A DNA stretch of 21,719 nt from CAYQVW01 sp964421245 (GTDB taxonomy: Bacteria; Margulisbacteria; WOR-1; XYC2-FULL-46-14). Below, one piece after another: positions 15,284 through 21,719 of the stretch (within the stretch, counting starts at the first letter, position 1; each line of letters begins with the position of its first letter). The stretch lies in NCBI GenBank assembly GCA_964421245.1, contig CAYQVW010000021.1, forward strand, positions 1 to 21,719. The letters run 5' to 3'. The notes under the pieces were generated by a model. It had not been told where the DNA came from and did no database searches. It was given only the letters and a program-made list of their open reading frames with translations. A program made the translations under genes and the position numbers.

Positions 15284-16795
15284 ATGGAAAAGACAAAATT
15301 TGGTGGAAAAATATTGATTATCGGTTGCGGCTCTGTCTCTCAATGTGCTATCCCAATTCTCTTTCAACAAATTGACGTTGATCCTAAAAAAGTAACCATT
15401 ATGGACTTTGCTGATAACCGAGAAAGAGTTAAAGATACATTAGCAAAAGGTGTATCTTATGTTTTTGATAGAATCACTCCAGAAAATTATCCAAAATTAT
15501 TGAGTAAATATGTCGGATCAGGAGATTTAATTATTGACCTGGCTTGGAACATTGATTGCATTGCTATGCTTAATTACTGCAGGGATAACAATATATTATA
15601 TGTAAACACATCGGTTGAAGAATGGGACCCATACAAAGATGATGAACGTAATTCACCGGGAAAATATACATTATATAGCAGGCACATGCAGATTATAGAT
15701 CAGATCGAAAAATGGGGAAGCAATGACGGCCCTACCGCAATTGTTGATCACGGGGCAAATCCTGGCTTAGTTTCTCACTTTACCAAACATGCATTGATTG
15801 GAATTGCTAATAAAATAATTGCAGAAAAACCGAACGATCCAAGGGTTGATGAGCTAAAAACACATATAAAAGAAAAAAACTTTCCAAAACTTGGACAGTT
15901 AACCGGAACAAAGGTAATTCATATCTCAGAACGCGATACTCAGATCACAGATAAACCAAAACAGGTTAATGAGTTTGTAAATACCTGGAGCATTGAAGGA
16001 TTTTTTGAGGAAGGGGTTGCTCCAGCTGAAATGGGATGGGGAACACATGAAAGAAACATTCCATTGAATTCTTTTTTTCATGACATTGGTCCTCAAAACC
16101 AAATTTGTCTAAAACAGATTGGAATGAAGACTAAGGTGCATTCGTGGGTACCTTGCGGAGAAATAACCGGAATGGTTGTTCGTCACGGCGAAGCATTTTC
16201 AATCTCCGATCGTATGACCCTTTGGGAAGATGGAAAAGCTGTTTACAGACCGACCGTACACTACGCTTATTGCCCATCCGATGTTGCAAAAGTGTCTCTG
16301 GATGAATTAGAGATGAGACAATTTCAACTTCAAGAAAATCAGAGAATCATGAGTGACGAGATTATTGATGGAGCAGATGAACTAGGAGTTCTACTAATGG
16401 GACATGATTTTAATTCTTGGTGGTGTGGTAGCTTACTTGATATTCATTCTTCCCGCAAATTAGTCCCTCATCAGCAGGCAACGACCATGCAGGTAGCAAT
16501 TTCAATCATATCTGCTGCAATGTGGATGATTGAGAATCCAAAACGTGGTTTTAATTTACCAGATGATATTGACCATGAATTTATTCTTGAACACTCGATG
16601 AAATATATTAAACCGTTCGTTTCAAAGGCAGTTGACTGGACACCACTTAAACATCTAAATACAAAGTTTACCAAATTTGATATGCCGCAGCCAAAAGAAG
16701 AAGACCTGTGGCAATTTACTACTTTCTTAGTTGATAAGATTCCTTACAGTCTTAAAAAGACTGAGACAGTTCACACTGTAATAACAGCATCATGA
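15284..16795 (+). CDS. hss: Homospermidine synthase
   Basis: The 503-residue protein belongs to the bacterial homospermidine synthase family (saccharopine-dehydrogenase-like fold), slightly longer than the roughly 480 residues I recall. It makes homospermidine from putrescine (or spermidine plus putrescine) in an NAD-dependent cycle. Visible are the Rossmann motif ILIIGCGSVSQCAIP (10-24), DLAWNIDCIAML (85-96), YVNTSVEEWDPY (106-117), DHGANPGLVSHFTKHAL (155-171) and the family hallmark NTWSIEGFFEEG followed by VAPAEMGWGTHE (233-256). A strong AGGGAGG precedes the ATG. The stop overlaps the next start by 4 bases (ATGA), binding it to a decarboxylase that can supply its putrescine. A carboxyspermidine dehydrogenase is the less likely alternative. 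Confidence 0.93.
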   Translation: MEKTKFGGKILIIGCGSVSQCAIPILFQQIDVDPKKVTIMDFADNRERVKDTLAKGVSYVFDRITPENYPKLLSKYVGSGDLIIDLAWNIDCIAMLNYCRDNNILYVNTSVEEWDPYKDDERNSPGKYTLYSRHMQIIDQIEKWGSNDGPTAIVDHGANPGLVSHFTKHALIGIANKIIAEKPNDPRVDELKTHIKEKNFPKLGQLTGTKVIHISERDTQITDKPKQVNEFVNTWSIEGFFEEGVAPAEMGWGTHERNIPLNSFFHDIGPQNQICLKQIGMKTKVHSWVPCGEITGMVVRHGEAFSISDRMTLWEDGKAVYRPTVHYAYCPSDVAKVSLDELEMRQFQLQENQRIMSDEIIDGADELGVLLMGHDFNSWWCGSLLDIHSSRKLVPHQQATTMQVAISIISAAMWMIENPKRGFNLPDDIDHEFILEHSMKYIKPFVSKAVDWTPLKHLNTKFTKFDMPQPKEEDLWQFTTFLVDKIPYSLKKTETVHTVITAS

Positions 16796-17910
16796 GAGAA
16801 GGACTAGAAAAAAGGATTCGCAAGCTGGTTAAAAAAGAGGGTTCTCCTCTGATGTTAATCGACAAGGAGGCTCTTCGCAAGCAGTACCAGACCTTTAAGC
16901 GTCATTTATCAAACGTCACCCCCTATTATGCTATAAAGGCTAATCCTCATCCTGAAATTATTAAAACTTTTGTTAAAGAGGGATCTTCTTTTGATGTTGC
17001 CTCAGCTGCGGAGATGAATTTAGTTCTATCGTTGGGGGCAAAGCCCAAAAATATAATATTCGCAAACACAATTAAATCGATTGAAGATATAAAAAAGGCT
17101 TACCGGGCAAGAGTTCGTTTAATGACCTTTGATAATGAATCAGAACTCTATAAAATTGCAAAACATGCTCCAGGATCCAAGGTTATCGTTCGAATTAAAG
17201 TTGATAATATCGGCTCAACCGTTGAACTATCATTAAAATTTGGAGCTGATCCTGATCATGCCCTATTTTTACTTAAAAAAGCAAAATCATTAGGACTAAA
17301 ACCAACTGGAGTTTCATTTCATGTTGGATCACAATGTATTAATATCGACAACTTTAACAATGCCTTGGATATCTCATCGGTCTTATTTGAAGAAGCCAAA
17401 AAGATTGGAATTCCACTCGATGTCCTAGATATTGGCGGAGGATTCCCTATTCGCCACTTTGATGAAGATAGCCACATTACATTCAAAGACATTGCAAGGC
17501 AGATTAGAAAGAAGATGAAACGTCAGTTTAACAAGAAAGTTCAGTTTATTGCCGAACCGGGCCGTTTCTTTTCTGGTCCGGCCGGAACGTTAATAACGCA
17601 GGTAGTAGGTAGAACTTTTAGAAATAACAAAAACTATTATTACTTGAACGACGGAGTATATGGTGATTTTTCTGGAATGATCTTTGATCATTGTAAATAT
17701 CAGTTTAAGACTTTACGGCGAGGACAAAAATTCCTATCAACCTTAGCCGGACCGACTTGTGACTCGCTCGATATTTTATCTTTAAGCGAAGATCTGCCAG
17801 AAATGGATGTTGGAAACATTGTCTATATTAAAAACATCGGCGCCTATTCTTGTGCTTCTGCTGTTCCAAACTTCAACGGCTTCAAACCAGCTAAGATTTT
17901 GATGGTGTAA
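16792..17910 (+). CDS. Ornithine decarboxylase-like PLP enzyme (fold III)
   Basis: The 372-residue protein is an alanine-racemase-fold amino-acid decarboxylase. Lys49 in YYAIKANPHP binds PLP. Other motifs are FDVASAAEMNLVLSLGA (67-83), FANTIKS (90-96), SFHVGSQC (175-182, with His177), DIGGGFP (213-219), AEPGRFF (254-260), LNDGVYGDF (285-293) and the active-site GPTCDSLD (320-327, with Cys323 and Asp324). The GPTCDSLD and YLNDGVYG forms look like ornithine decarboxylase rather than diaminopimelate decarboxylase. Its 4-base overlap with homospermidine synthase supports production of putrescine from ornithine for that enzyme. Lysine or carboxynorspermidine specificity cannot be excluded by eye. 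Only 4 bases separate its stop from the convergent gene. Confidence 0.87.
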   Translation: MREGLEKRIRKLVKKEGSPLMLIDKEALRKQYQTFKRHLSNVTPYYAIKANPHPEIIKTFVKEGSSFDVASAAEMNLVLSLGAKPKNIIFANTIKSIEDIKKAYRARVRLMTFDNESELYKIAKHAPGSKVIVRIKVDNIGSTVELSLKFGADPDHALFLLKKAKSLGLKPTGVSFHVGSQCINIDNFNNALDISSVLFEEAKKIGIPLDVLDIGGGFPIRHFDEDSHITFKDIARQIRKKMKRQFNKKVQFIAEPGRFFSGPAGTLITQVVGRTFRNNKNYYYLNDGVYGDFSGMIFDHCKYQFKTLRRGQKFLSTLAGPTCDSLDILSLSEDLPEMDVGNIVYIKNIGAYSCASAVPNFNGFKPAKILMV

Positions 17911-17914
17911 AAAA

Positions 17915-18592
17915 TCAGGAACAAGAAACACGGATTTTTCCAGGACCATTGCGAGGTCCATCATCAAATAATAACAAACCTTGGTGTAATATCTGCCTAA
18001 AAACTGATAACATCTCCCAAATATCTGGCTCATCCATTTGATAGCCTACGTTATTACATAAAATAGCATCAAACCCTCTCCCCTCTGGAGTAAAATCAGA
18101 CAAAGTCCTAAGATCAGAAAAGTTACGCAAGTCCATTTGAGTTGTGAAAACATGATCCAAAATCCCATCTTTTACCACCAATCTCAATTCATCAGAAGGG
18201 GGAAATGAAAAATACTTACTAAAACGTCTCATATCAAAACGGGTACCGTACAAAAAATACTCACCACTATTTAACGATTCCAAATTATCCGATAAAAGAT
18301 CAAGAGCAATCACAACTAAAGGAAATTCTTCTTTTTTTACCCCCTCTCTTTCAAGGAATTCTAGCCAAGTAATTACTATCGACACTGCCTCGTGCCCCTT
18401 TCCACAACCAGCGCTTAAAACAAAATACGGTTGAGGAAATTCAGTGGCAGAATCTTTCATATGACTAGCAAGTTGACGAAACCATTCTGGTTTACGAAAA
18501 AAAACCGACCATCTTTCATTACTTGATTTTACAACATCACAATTTCTCTGCGGCAACTCGCTTAAGGGCCTTTGGGTTCTTGGGATTATCAT
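17915..18592 (-). CDS. CheR-like SAM-dependent methyltransferase, divergent
   Basis: The 225-residue protein resembles the catalytic domain of CheR chemoreceptor methyltransferases: VFFRKPEWFRQLASHM (30-45) matches the FFR..F..L segment, LSAGCGKGHEAVSIVI (59-74) is the SAM-binding motif (CheR SAGCSTGEEPYS), IALDLLSDNLESLNSGEY (95-112) is the acidic loop, and FDAILCNNVGYQM (174-186) replaces FDxIxCRNVLIYF. The N-terminal helical receptor-binding domain of CheR is missing and there is no chemotaxis gene nearby. The Arg of CRNV is Asn. It may methylate a different protein or small molecule. Its own promoter lies directly upstream, so it is not simply part of the etf operon. Confidence 0.65.
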   Translation of the reverse strand: MIIPRTQRPLSELPQRNCDVVKSSNERWSVFFRKPEWFRQLASHMKDSATEFPQPYFVLSAGCGKGHEAVSIVITWLEFLEREGVKKEEFPLVVIALDLLSDNLESLNSGEYFLYGTRFDMRRFSKYFSFPPSDELRLVVKDGILDHVFTTQMDLRNFSDLRTLSDFTPEGRGFDAILCNNVGYQMDEPDIWEMLSVFRQILHQGLLLFDDGPRNGPGKIRVSCS

Positions 18593-18597
18593 AAATA

Positions 18598-18627
18598 ATT
18601 ATCGCAAAGAAAAAGGGAAAGTTTCAG
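18598..18627 (-). promoter_or_regulatory. Extended -10 promoter of the CheR-like gene (leaderless)
   Basis: On the minus strand TGC-GATAAT (-10 at 18598-18603) lies 5 bases before the ATG at 18592. CTGAAA at 18622-18627 gives a -35 with an 18-base spacer. No ribosome site is present. The whole promoter fits in the 44-base gap after etfA. Confidence 0.5.
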
Positions 18628-18636
18628 TTAATCTTA

Positions 18637-19842
18637 CTATCCGCAGATTTCTTGCAGTTTCTTCGTCAAAACAGGGACAATATCAAAGAGGTCGGCAACT
18701 ATGCCGTAAGTGGCTACTTTGAAGATTGGGGCATCTGGATCCTTATTAATCGCAATAATTGTGTCAGAACCTTGCATTCCAACTAAATGCTGGATCTTTC
18801 CAGAGATTCCACAAGCAATATAGAGCTTTGGAGCAACGGTCTTACCGGTCTGCCCTACTTGGTGATGTGCTGAGATCCAACCAGCATCTACAGTTGCACG
18901 TGAAGCACCAACTGCTCCACCTAGAACCTTGGCCAAGTCTTTAATAATTTGAAAATTCTCTGCCTCCCCTATCCCACGCCCACCTGAAACAATAATCTCC
19001 GCATCAGCTAAATTAACTTTTACCGATTCGTCCTTTATTATTTCCACCAATTTCACTAATAAATCATCCTCTTTTAAATTGGCCTTCTCTCTAACTATCT
19101 CTCCCTTATTATTTAAATTCTTTTCTGATTTTTTGAAGACCTTTGATCTGACAGTCGCCATTTGAGGTCTGTGGTTTGGAGAAATAATTGTAGCCATGAT
19201 ATTTCCACCAAAAGCGGGACGGGTTTGTAATAAAATTTTTCTCTCGGGATCGATTGATAAACCAGTACAATCGGCAGTTAGACCACAATTAACGCGAATG
19301 GCCGTTCTGGCTGCTAAATCACGCCCCATTGTAGTTGCACCAATCAACATAATCTCTGGCTTGTATTTATTAATTAACTCCGAAATTACACGAGTATATG
19401 GAGCAGTCTTGTAATTTTTTAATTCTGGATCGGTTACTAAATATACTTTCTGCGCTCCGTGGGTAAAAAGATGATCAGCCTCTTCTACAATATTTTCATC
19501 ACCTAAAAGAACGGCTGAAATTTCACATTTTAGATCTTTAGCAAGCTGCTGTGCTTCACCTAGCAACTCGTAAGTAACAGATTGAATCTTCTCTTCACGA
19601 TGTTCTGCAAAGACCCAGATTCCTTTATAAGCGGAAAGATCTTTACTTTGAGCAGTCTGCTCTTCTCGTTTTATCTCAATTGCTTCAAACTTCTTACAGG
19701 ATTCAAGACAAGCTCCACAAAGATTGCACCCTGCCTCGTCAATAATGGCCTTTTTATTCTCTATCTTAATAACAGCAAACGGACAGGCCCTAACACAAAG
19801 CCCGCAGCCAATACATTTTTCCTCTAATACCTTGATTCCCAT
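18637..19842 (-). CDS. etfA: Electron-transfer flavoprotein alpha with N-terminal 2[4Fe-4S] ferredoxin domain
   Basis: The 401-residue protein starts with two ferredoxin cluster motifs: Cys10, 13, 16 and 20 (CIGCGLCVRACP), and Cys39, 42, 45 and 49 (CNLCGACLESCK). EtfA follows from about residue 70 (IWVFAEHREEKIQSV). The C-terminal FAD site is clear: SGGRGIG, GASRATVDAGWI, HHQVGQTGKTVAPKLYIACG, ISGKIQHLVGM and AINKDPDAPIF. Such fused EtfA forms are known from clostridial caffeyl-CoA reductase (CarE) and the Acetobacterium lactate dehydrogenase complex, where Etf bifurcates electrons between NADH, ferredoxin and a substrate. The start overlaps the etfB stop by one base. No acyl-CoA or lactate dehydrogenase partner is in the window. 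Confidence 0.95.
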   Translation of the reverse strand: MGIKVLEEKCIGCGLCVRACPFAVIKIENKKAIIDEAGCNLCGACLESCKKFEAIEIKREEQTAQSKDLSAYKGIWVFAEHREEKIQSVTYELLGEAQQLAKDLKCEISAVLLGDENIVEEADHLFTHGAQKVYLVTDPELKNYKTAPYTRVISELINKYKPEIMLIGATTMGRDLAARTAIRVNCGLTADCTGLSIDPERKILLQTRPAFGGNIMATIISPNHRPQMATVRSKVFKKSEKNLNNKGEIVREKANLKEDDLLVKLVEIIKDESVKVNLADAEIIVSGGRGIGEAENFQIIKDLAKVLGGAVGASRATVDAGWISAHHQVGQTGKTVAPKLYIACGISGKIQHLVGMQGSDTIIAINKDPDAPIFKVATYGIVADLFDIVPVLTKKLQEICG

Positions 19843-20624
19843 TAAATAATCTTACGCTCCTTAATCTTTGCAACTATTTTGGCAACAATTTCAGCCGGCT
19901 CCCCTTCTAACATCTCACCGCCACCCTTTGGAGGAGGAGAAAAGATCTTTACAACTTGGGTTGGTGAACCGTTAAGTCCTGCTTTTTTTTCATCTCCATC
20001 AATATCAGCTAAAGTCATGGTAGGAATTTCCACTTTTTTTGCCTTCATCATTCCACGAAGAGATGGCATACGGGGTTCATTGATCTGTTTAACGACTGTT
20101 AAAACTGCAGGAAGTGGAGTTTCCACTATTTCATTCACCTCTTCAAGCATTCTCTCTACTTTTGCTTTGTTATCGGTAACCTCAATTTTTACTGCAAAAG
20201 TAACTTGAGAAATATTTAGCCATTCTGCAATTCCAGGTCCAACCTGTGCTGTATCTCCATCAATTGCCTGTTTTCCGCAAAGAATTAGATCATAATCACC
20301 AAGTTTTTTAATTGCTTGGGCTAAAGTATACGATGTAGCCCAGGTATCTGATCCGGCAAAAGCACGGTCAGAGATCAGTTTAACTTCGTCCGCTCCCATT
20401 GCGACTGCCTGTTTTAGGGCTTCTTTCGCTTGAGGGGGACCCATTGAAATAACTGTAACCTTACCACCATATTGCTCTTTAAGCTTTAAGGCAGCCTCAA
20501 TAGCGTTTTCATCAAAGGGATTGACGATAGAGGGCACACCCTCACGAACCAAAGTGTTTGTTTCGGGGTTTATCTTTACTTCCGTCGTATCCGGAACCTG
20601 CTTTATACAAACTATGATATCCAT
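19842..20624 (-). CDS. etfB: Electron-transfer flavoprotein beta, bifurcating type
   Basis: The 260-residue protein matches EtfB: MDIIVCIKQVPDTTEVKI at the start, REGVPSIVNPFDENAIEAAL (28-47), ISMGPPQAKEALKQAVAMGA (59-78), LILCGKQAIDGDTAQVGP (113-130) and PAVLTVVKQINEPRMPSL (175-192). The VREGVPSIVNPFDENA wording is characteristic of bifurcating Etf, in which the beta subunit holds the flavin that splits electrons from NADH. It is the first gene of the pair, with a TATAAT 8 bases before the ATG and no Shine-Dalgarno sequence. Confidence 0.96.
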   Translation of the reverse strand: MDIIVCIKQVPDTTEVKINPETNTLVREGVPSIVNPFDENAIEAALKLKEQYGGKVTVISMGPPQAKEALKQAVAMGADEVKLISDRAFAGSDTWATSYTLAQAIKKLGDYDLILCGKQAIDGDTAQVGPGIAEWLNISQVTFAVKIEVTDNKAKVERMLEEVNEIVETPLPAVLTVVKQINEPRMPSLRGMMKAKKVEIPTMTLADIDGDEKKAGLNGSPTQVVKIFSPPPKGGGEMLEGEPAEIVAKIVAKIKERKII

Positions 20625-20661
20625 GTTTAAAAATTATAGCATAGAAATATTTATCAGAAAA
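20622..20661 (-). promoter_or_regulatory. Extended -10 promoter of etfBA, fused to the start codon
   Basis: On the minus strand TGC-TATAAT (-10 at 20633-20638) is followed by 8 bases and the etfB ATG. The -35 (TTTTCT at 20656-20661, 17-base spacer) is weak. TATAATTTTTAAACATG matches the fabD start region at 15 of 17 bases. Confidence 0.65.
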
Positions 20662-20688
20662 GTTGAAATTTATCCCCATTTTTATCGA

Positions 20689-20702
20689 TATACATATATA
20701 TG
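20689..20702 (+). promoter_or_regulatory. Putative leaderless -10 of the gene at 20700
   Basis: TATACA (20689-20694) lies 5 bases before the ATG at 20700. TTGAAA at 20663-20668 is the only -35-like hexamer, but its spacer of 20 is long. No ribosome site exists. This promoter and that of etfB share a 75-base divergent gap. Confidence 0.35.
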
Positions 20703-21659
20703 ACTACACTAAGTGGCTTTTCGCTATACTTTGGAAAGAGAATTAAAGGATTATGGCATTTTTCTGAGGTTGCAACTAGAGGACTATGTAAACTCAGAGA
20801 TATTCCCGGTTTTCCACTTGCGAAAAACTCTGAACTTGCTGATATCTTTGTAGATTTTAATGGAATGTATGAAGATGAAATCAGGGATGTTGTTAGAAAA
20901 GCGGTTCGACTTAAAATTATTGAACACCCCCAAATCATTGAGCAAATTCATCGTGGGATAGATAATATTCATATGTTTGCAAAAAATGAGGCCACCACTC
21001 TCAATAAATTTGAAAGATACTCCCGAACACTTAACGAGGTAGAAAAATTTACAAGTAAATTTAAAATTGATAATCCAATTACAGAAAAAGACATAAAAGC
21101 AACTATTCAAACAATGTTAGACAAAGAGGAAGGACTCCTAAGCTATCATTATCTAACCGATCTTGGAGCATTAAGAGCAAAGGTTAGACTAGAAAAGATT
21201 GAATCTTTCTGTAAGCGGTGGAAAATAACAACAGAAAAAAAACAGTGCAGACAATTAATTAGCAAGGCTAGTAGGTTACTTGATAAGAAAGAGGCAGTTT
21301 ATAGGAAAAAGGCCAAGGTATCCCCATCACTCGTTTTAACAAGACATCTCTTTCCTGGCGAAAATGTCAGATTTAGATCATATAATGGAACCCTCCTTAC
21401 TCCAGAAGAAGTTATGTGGTTGTTTTATACTCCGCAAGCTGGTTTACATTCTTTAAGCAATTCGCCATATGCTCGAAATAGCATTGCTCAAAATATATTA
21501 GAAAGCTCAAAACGTTCTGGCGCATCAAGGAAATTCCCTCTAATTATCCAAATTGAAAGAGATGATAGAAACCCCTATCAATTTAATATAACCTGGGATC
21601 ACGGAATCGAAATGACCTTTCTTGATGATAGAGCTTGGACAGTAAGCAGAGGAACTTAA
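20700..21659 (+). CDS. Unknown protein, 319 residues
   Basis: I do not recognise a family. The protein has no signal peptide and no clear membrane segment, so it is probably cytoplasmic. Residues 1-60 are mixed (LSGFSLYFGKRIKGLWHFSE, ADIFVDFNGMYEDEI). Residues 60-210 look mainly helical and highly charged, with many Lys and Glu, and could form helical hairpins or a coiled coil. Residues 210-319 look like a beta-rich domain: VLTRHLFPGENVRFRSYNGT, LTPEEVMWLFYTP, FPLIIQIERDDRNPYQFNIT and WDHGIEMTFLDDRAWTVSRG. It contains no catalytic motif I know. Codon use and base composition resemble the neighbours, and the frame is long and uninterrupted, so coding is likely. It is divergent from etfBA. Confidence 0.75.
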   Translation: MTTLSGFSLYFGKRIKGLWHFSEVATRGLCKLRDIPGFPLAKNSELADIFVDFNGMYEDEIRDVVRKAVRLKIIEHPQIIEQIHRGIDNIHMFAKNEATTLNKFERYSRTLNEVEKFTSKFKIDNPITEKDIKATIQTMLDKEEGLLSYHYLTDLGALRAKVRLEKIESFCKRWKITTEKKQCRQLISKASRLLDKKEAVYRKKAKVSPSLVLTRHLFPGENVRFRSYNGTLLTPEEVMWLFYTPQAGLHSLSNSPYARNSIAQNILESSKRSGASRKFPLIIQIERDDRNPYQFNITWDHGIEMTFLDDRAWTVSRGT

Positions 21660-21719
21660 TTGGTAAAATGGGCAGGATGGGGACATGGTGGAGGGGCCTC
21701 GATGATTGATGCTTCTTAA
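21660..21719 (+). other. In-frame short reading frame after the stop of the unknown gene
   Basis: Directly after the TAA at 21657-21659 the same frame stays open for 19 codons from a TTG and ends in TAA at the last window base. The peptide (VKWAGWGHGGGASMIDAS) is rich in Gly and Trp, unlike the preceding protein. There is no ribosome site. It may be a tiny gene, readthrough sequence or chance; the window ends here, so it cannot be judged. Confidence 0.15.

Noticed and set aside
17905..17920. Terminator between the decarboxylase and the CheR-like gene
   Set aside because: Only 4 bases separate the stops and no inverted repeat with a T-run is present.

Overview
The window reads as chromosomal DNA of an uncultivated, low-GC, anaerobic bacterium with an outer membrane. 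An outer membrane is suggested by a 1323-residue exported protein that ends in a strand-rich region and a terminal Phe. Anaerobic metabolism is suggested by an EtfB/EtfA pair of the electron-bifurcating type, with a two-cluster ferredoxin domain fused to EtfA. FlgD-like C-terminal modules, homospermidine synthase and heptanucleotide repeats fit a candidate phylum such as Margulisbacteria/WOR-1, but that placement is only an impression.

Layout. (1) Positions 1-1160 are a loose accessory edge: the tail of a possible upstream gene, a terminator-like hairpin, a DUF3800-like gene that seems to lack its N-terminus, a 66-codon gene resembling one PD40/TolB repeat, and a palindromic, heptad-periodic intergenic segment. 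(2) Positions 1158-2841 (minus) hold a class-III aminotransferase overlapping a short RlmB-type rRNA methyltransferase. (3) Positions 2923-5118 (plus) hold a secreted subtilisin-like protease, fired from a promoter interleaved with that of the aminotransferase. (4) Positions 5115-13158 (minus) form a tight fatty-acid operon, fabD-fabG-acpP-fabK-like-fabF, whose last gene overlaps by 4 bases the gene of the large outer-membrane protein. (5) Positions 13207-15143 (minus) hold two tandem soluble Hanks-type kinases that are paralogues. (6) Positions 15284-17910 (plus) form a polyamine operon, homospermidine synthase plus an ornithine-decarboxylase-like enzyme, preceded by a perfect 12-bp tandem repeat. 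(7) Positions 17915-18592 (minus) hold a divergent CheR-like methyltransferase. (8) Positions 18637-20624 (minus) are etfB-etfA. (9) Position 20700 onward (plus) is a gene I do not recognise.

How it works together. The fab genes supply malonyl-ACP loading, condensation, ketoreduction and probably enoyl reduction; fabH, fabZ and acc are not in the window. The polyamine pair would turn ornithine into putrescine and then homospermidine. EtfBA needs a flavin dehydrogenase partner that is not here.

The most striking signal outside the genes is promoter architecture. Several first-of-operon genes have a -10 hexamer, often with an extended TGN, only 5-8 bases before the start codon, which predicts leaderless mRNAs. 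Operon-internal genes such as fabG, acpP and fabF, and the polyamine operon, carry Shine-Dalgarno sequences. No tRNA, rRNA, insertion sequence or CRISPR array was seen. No intergenic stretch exceeds 300 bases. I found no clear new multi-gene system; the best candidates for novelty are the leaderless start pattern, the repeat-bearing polyamine promoter, the fab-coupled outer-membrane protein, the kinase pair and the unknown gene at 20700.
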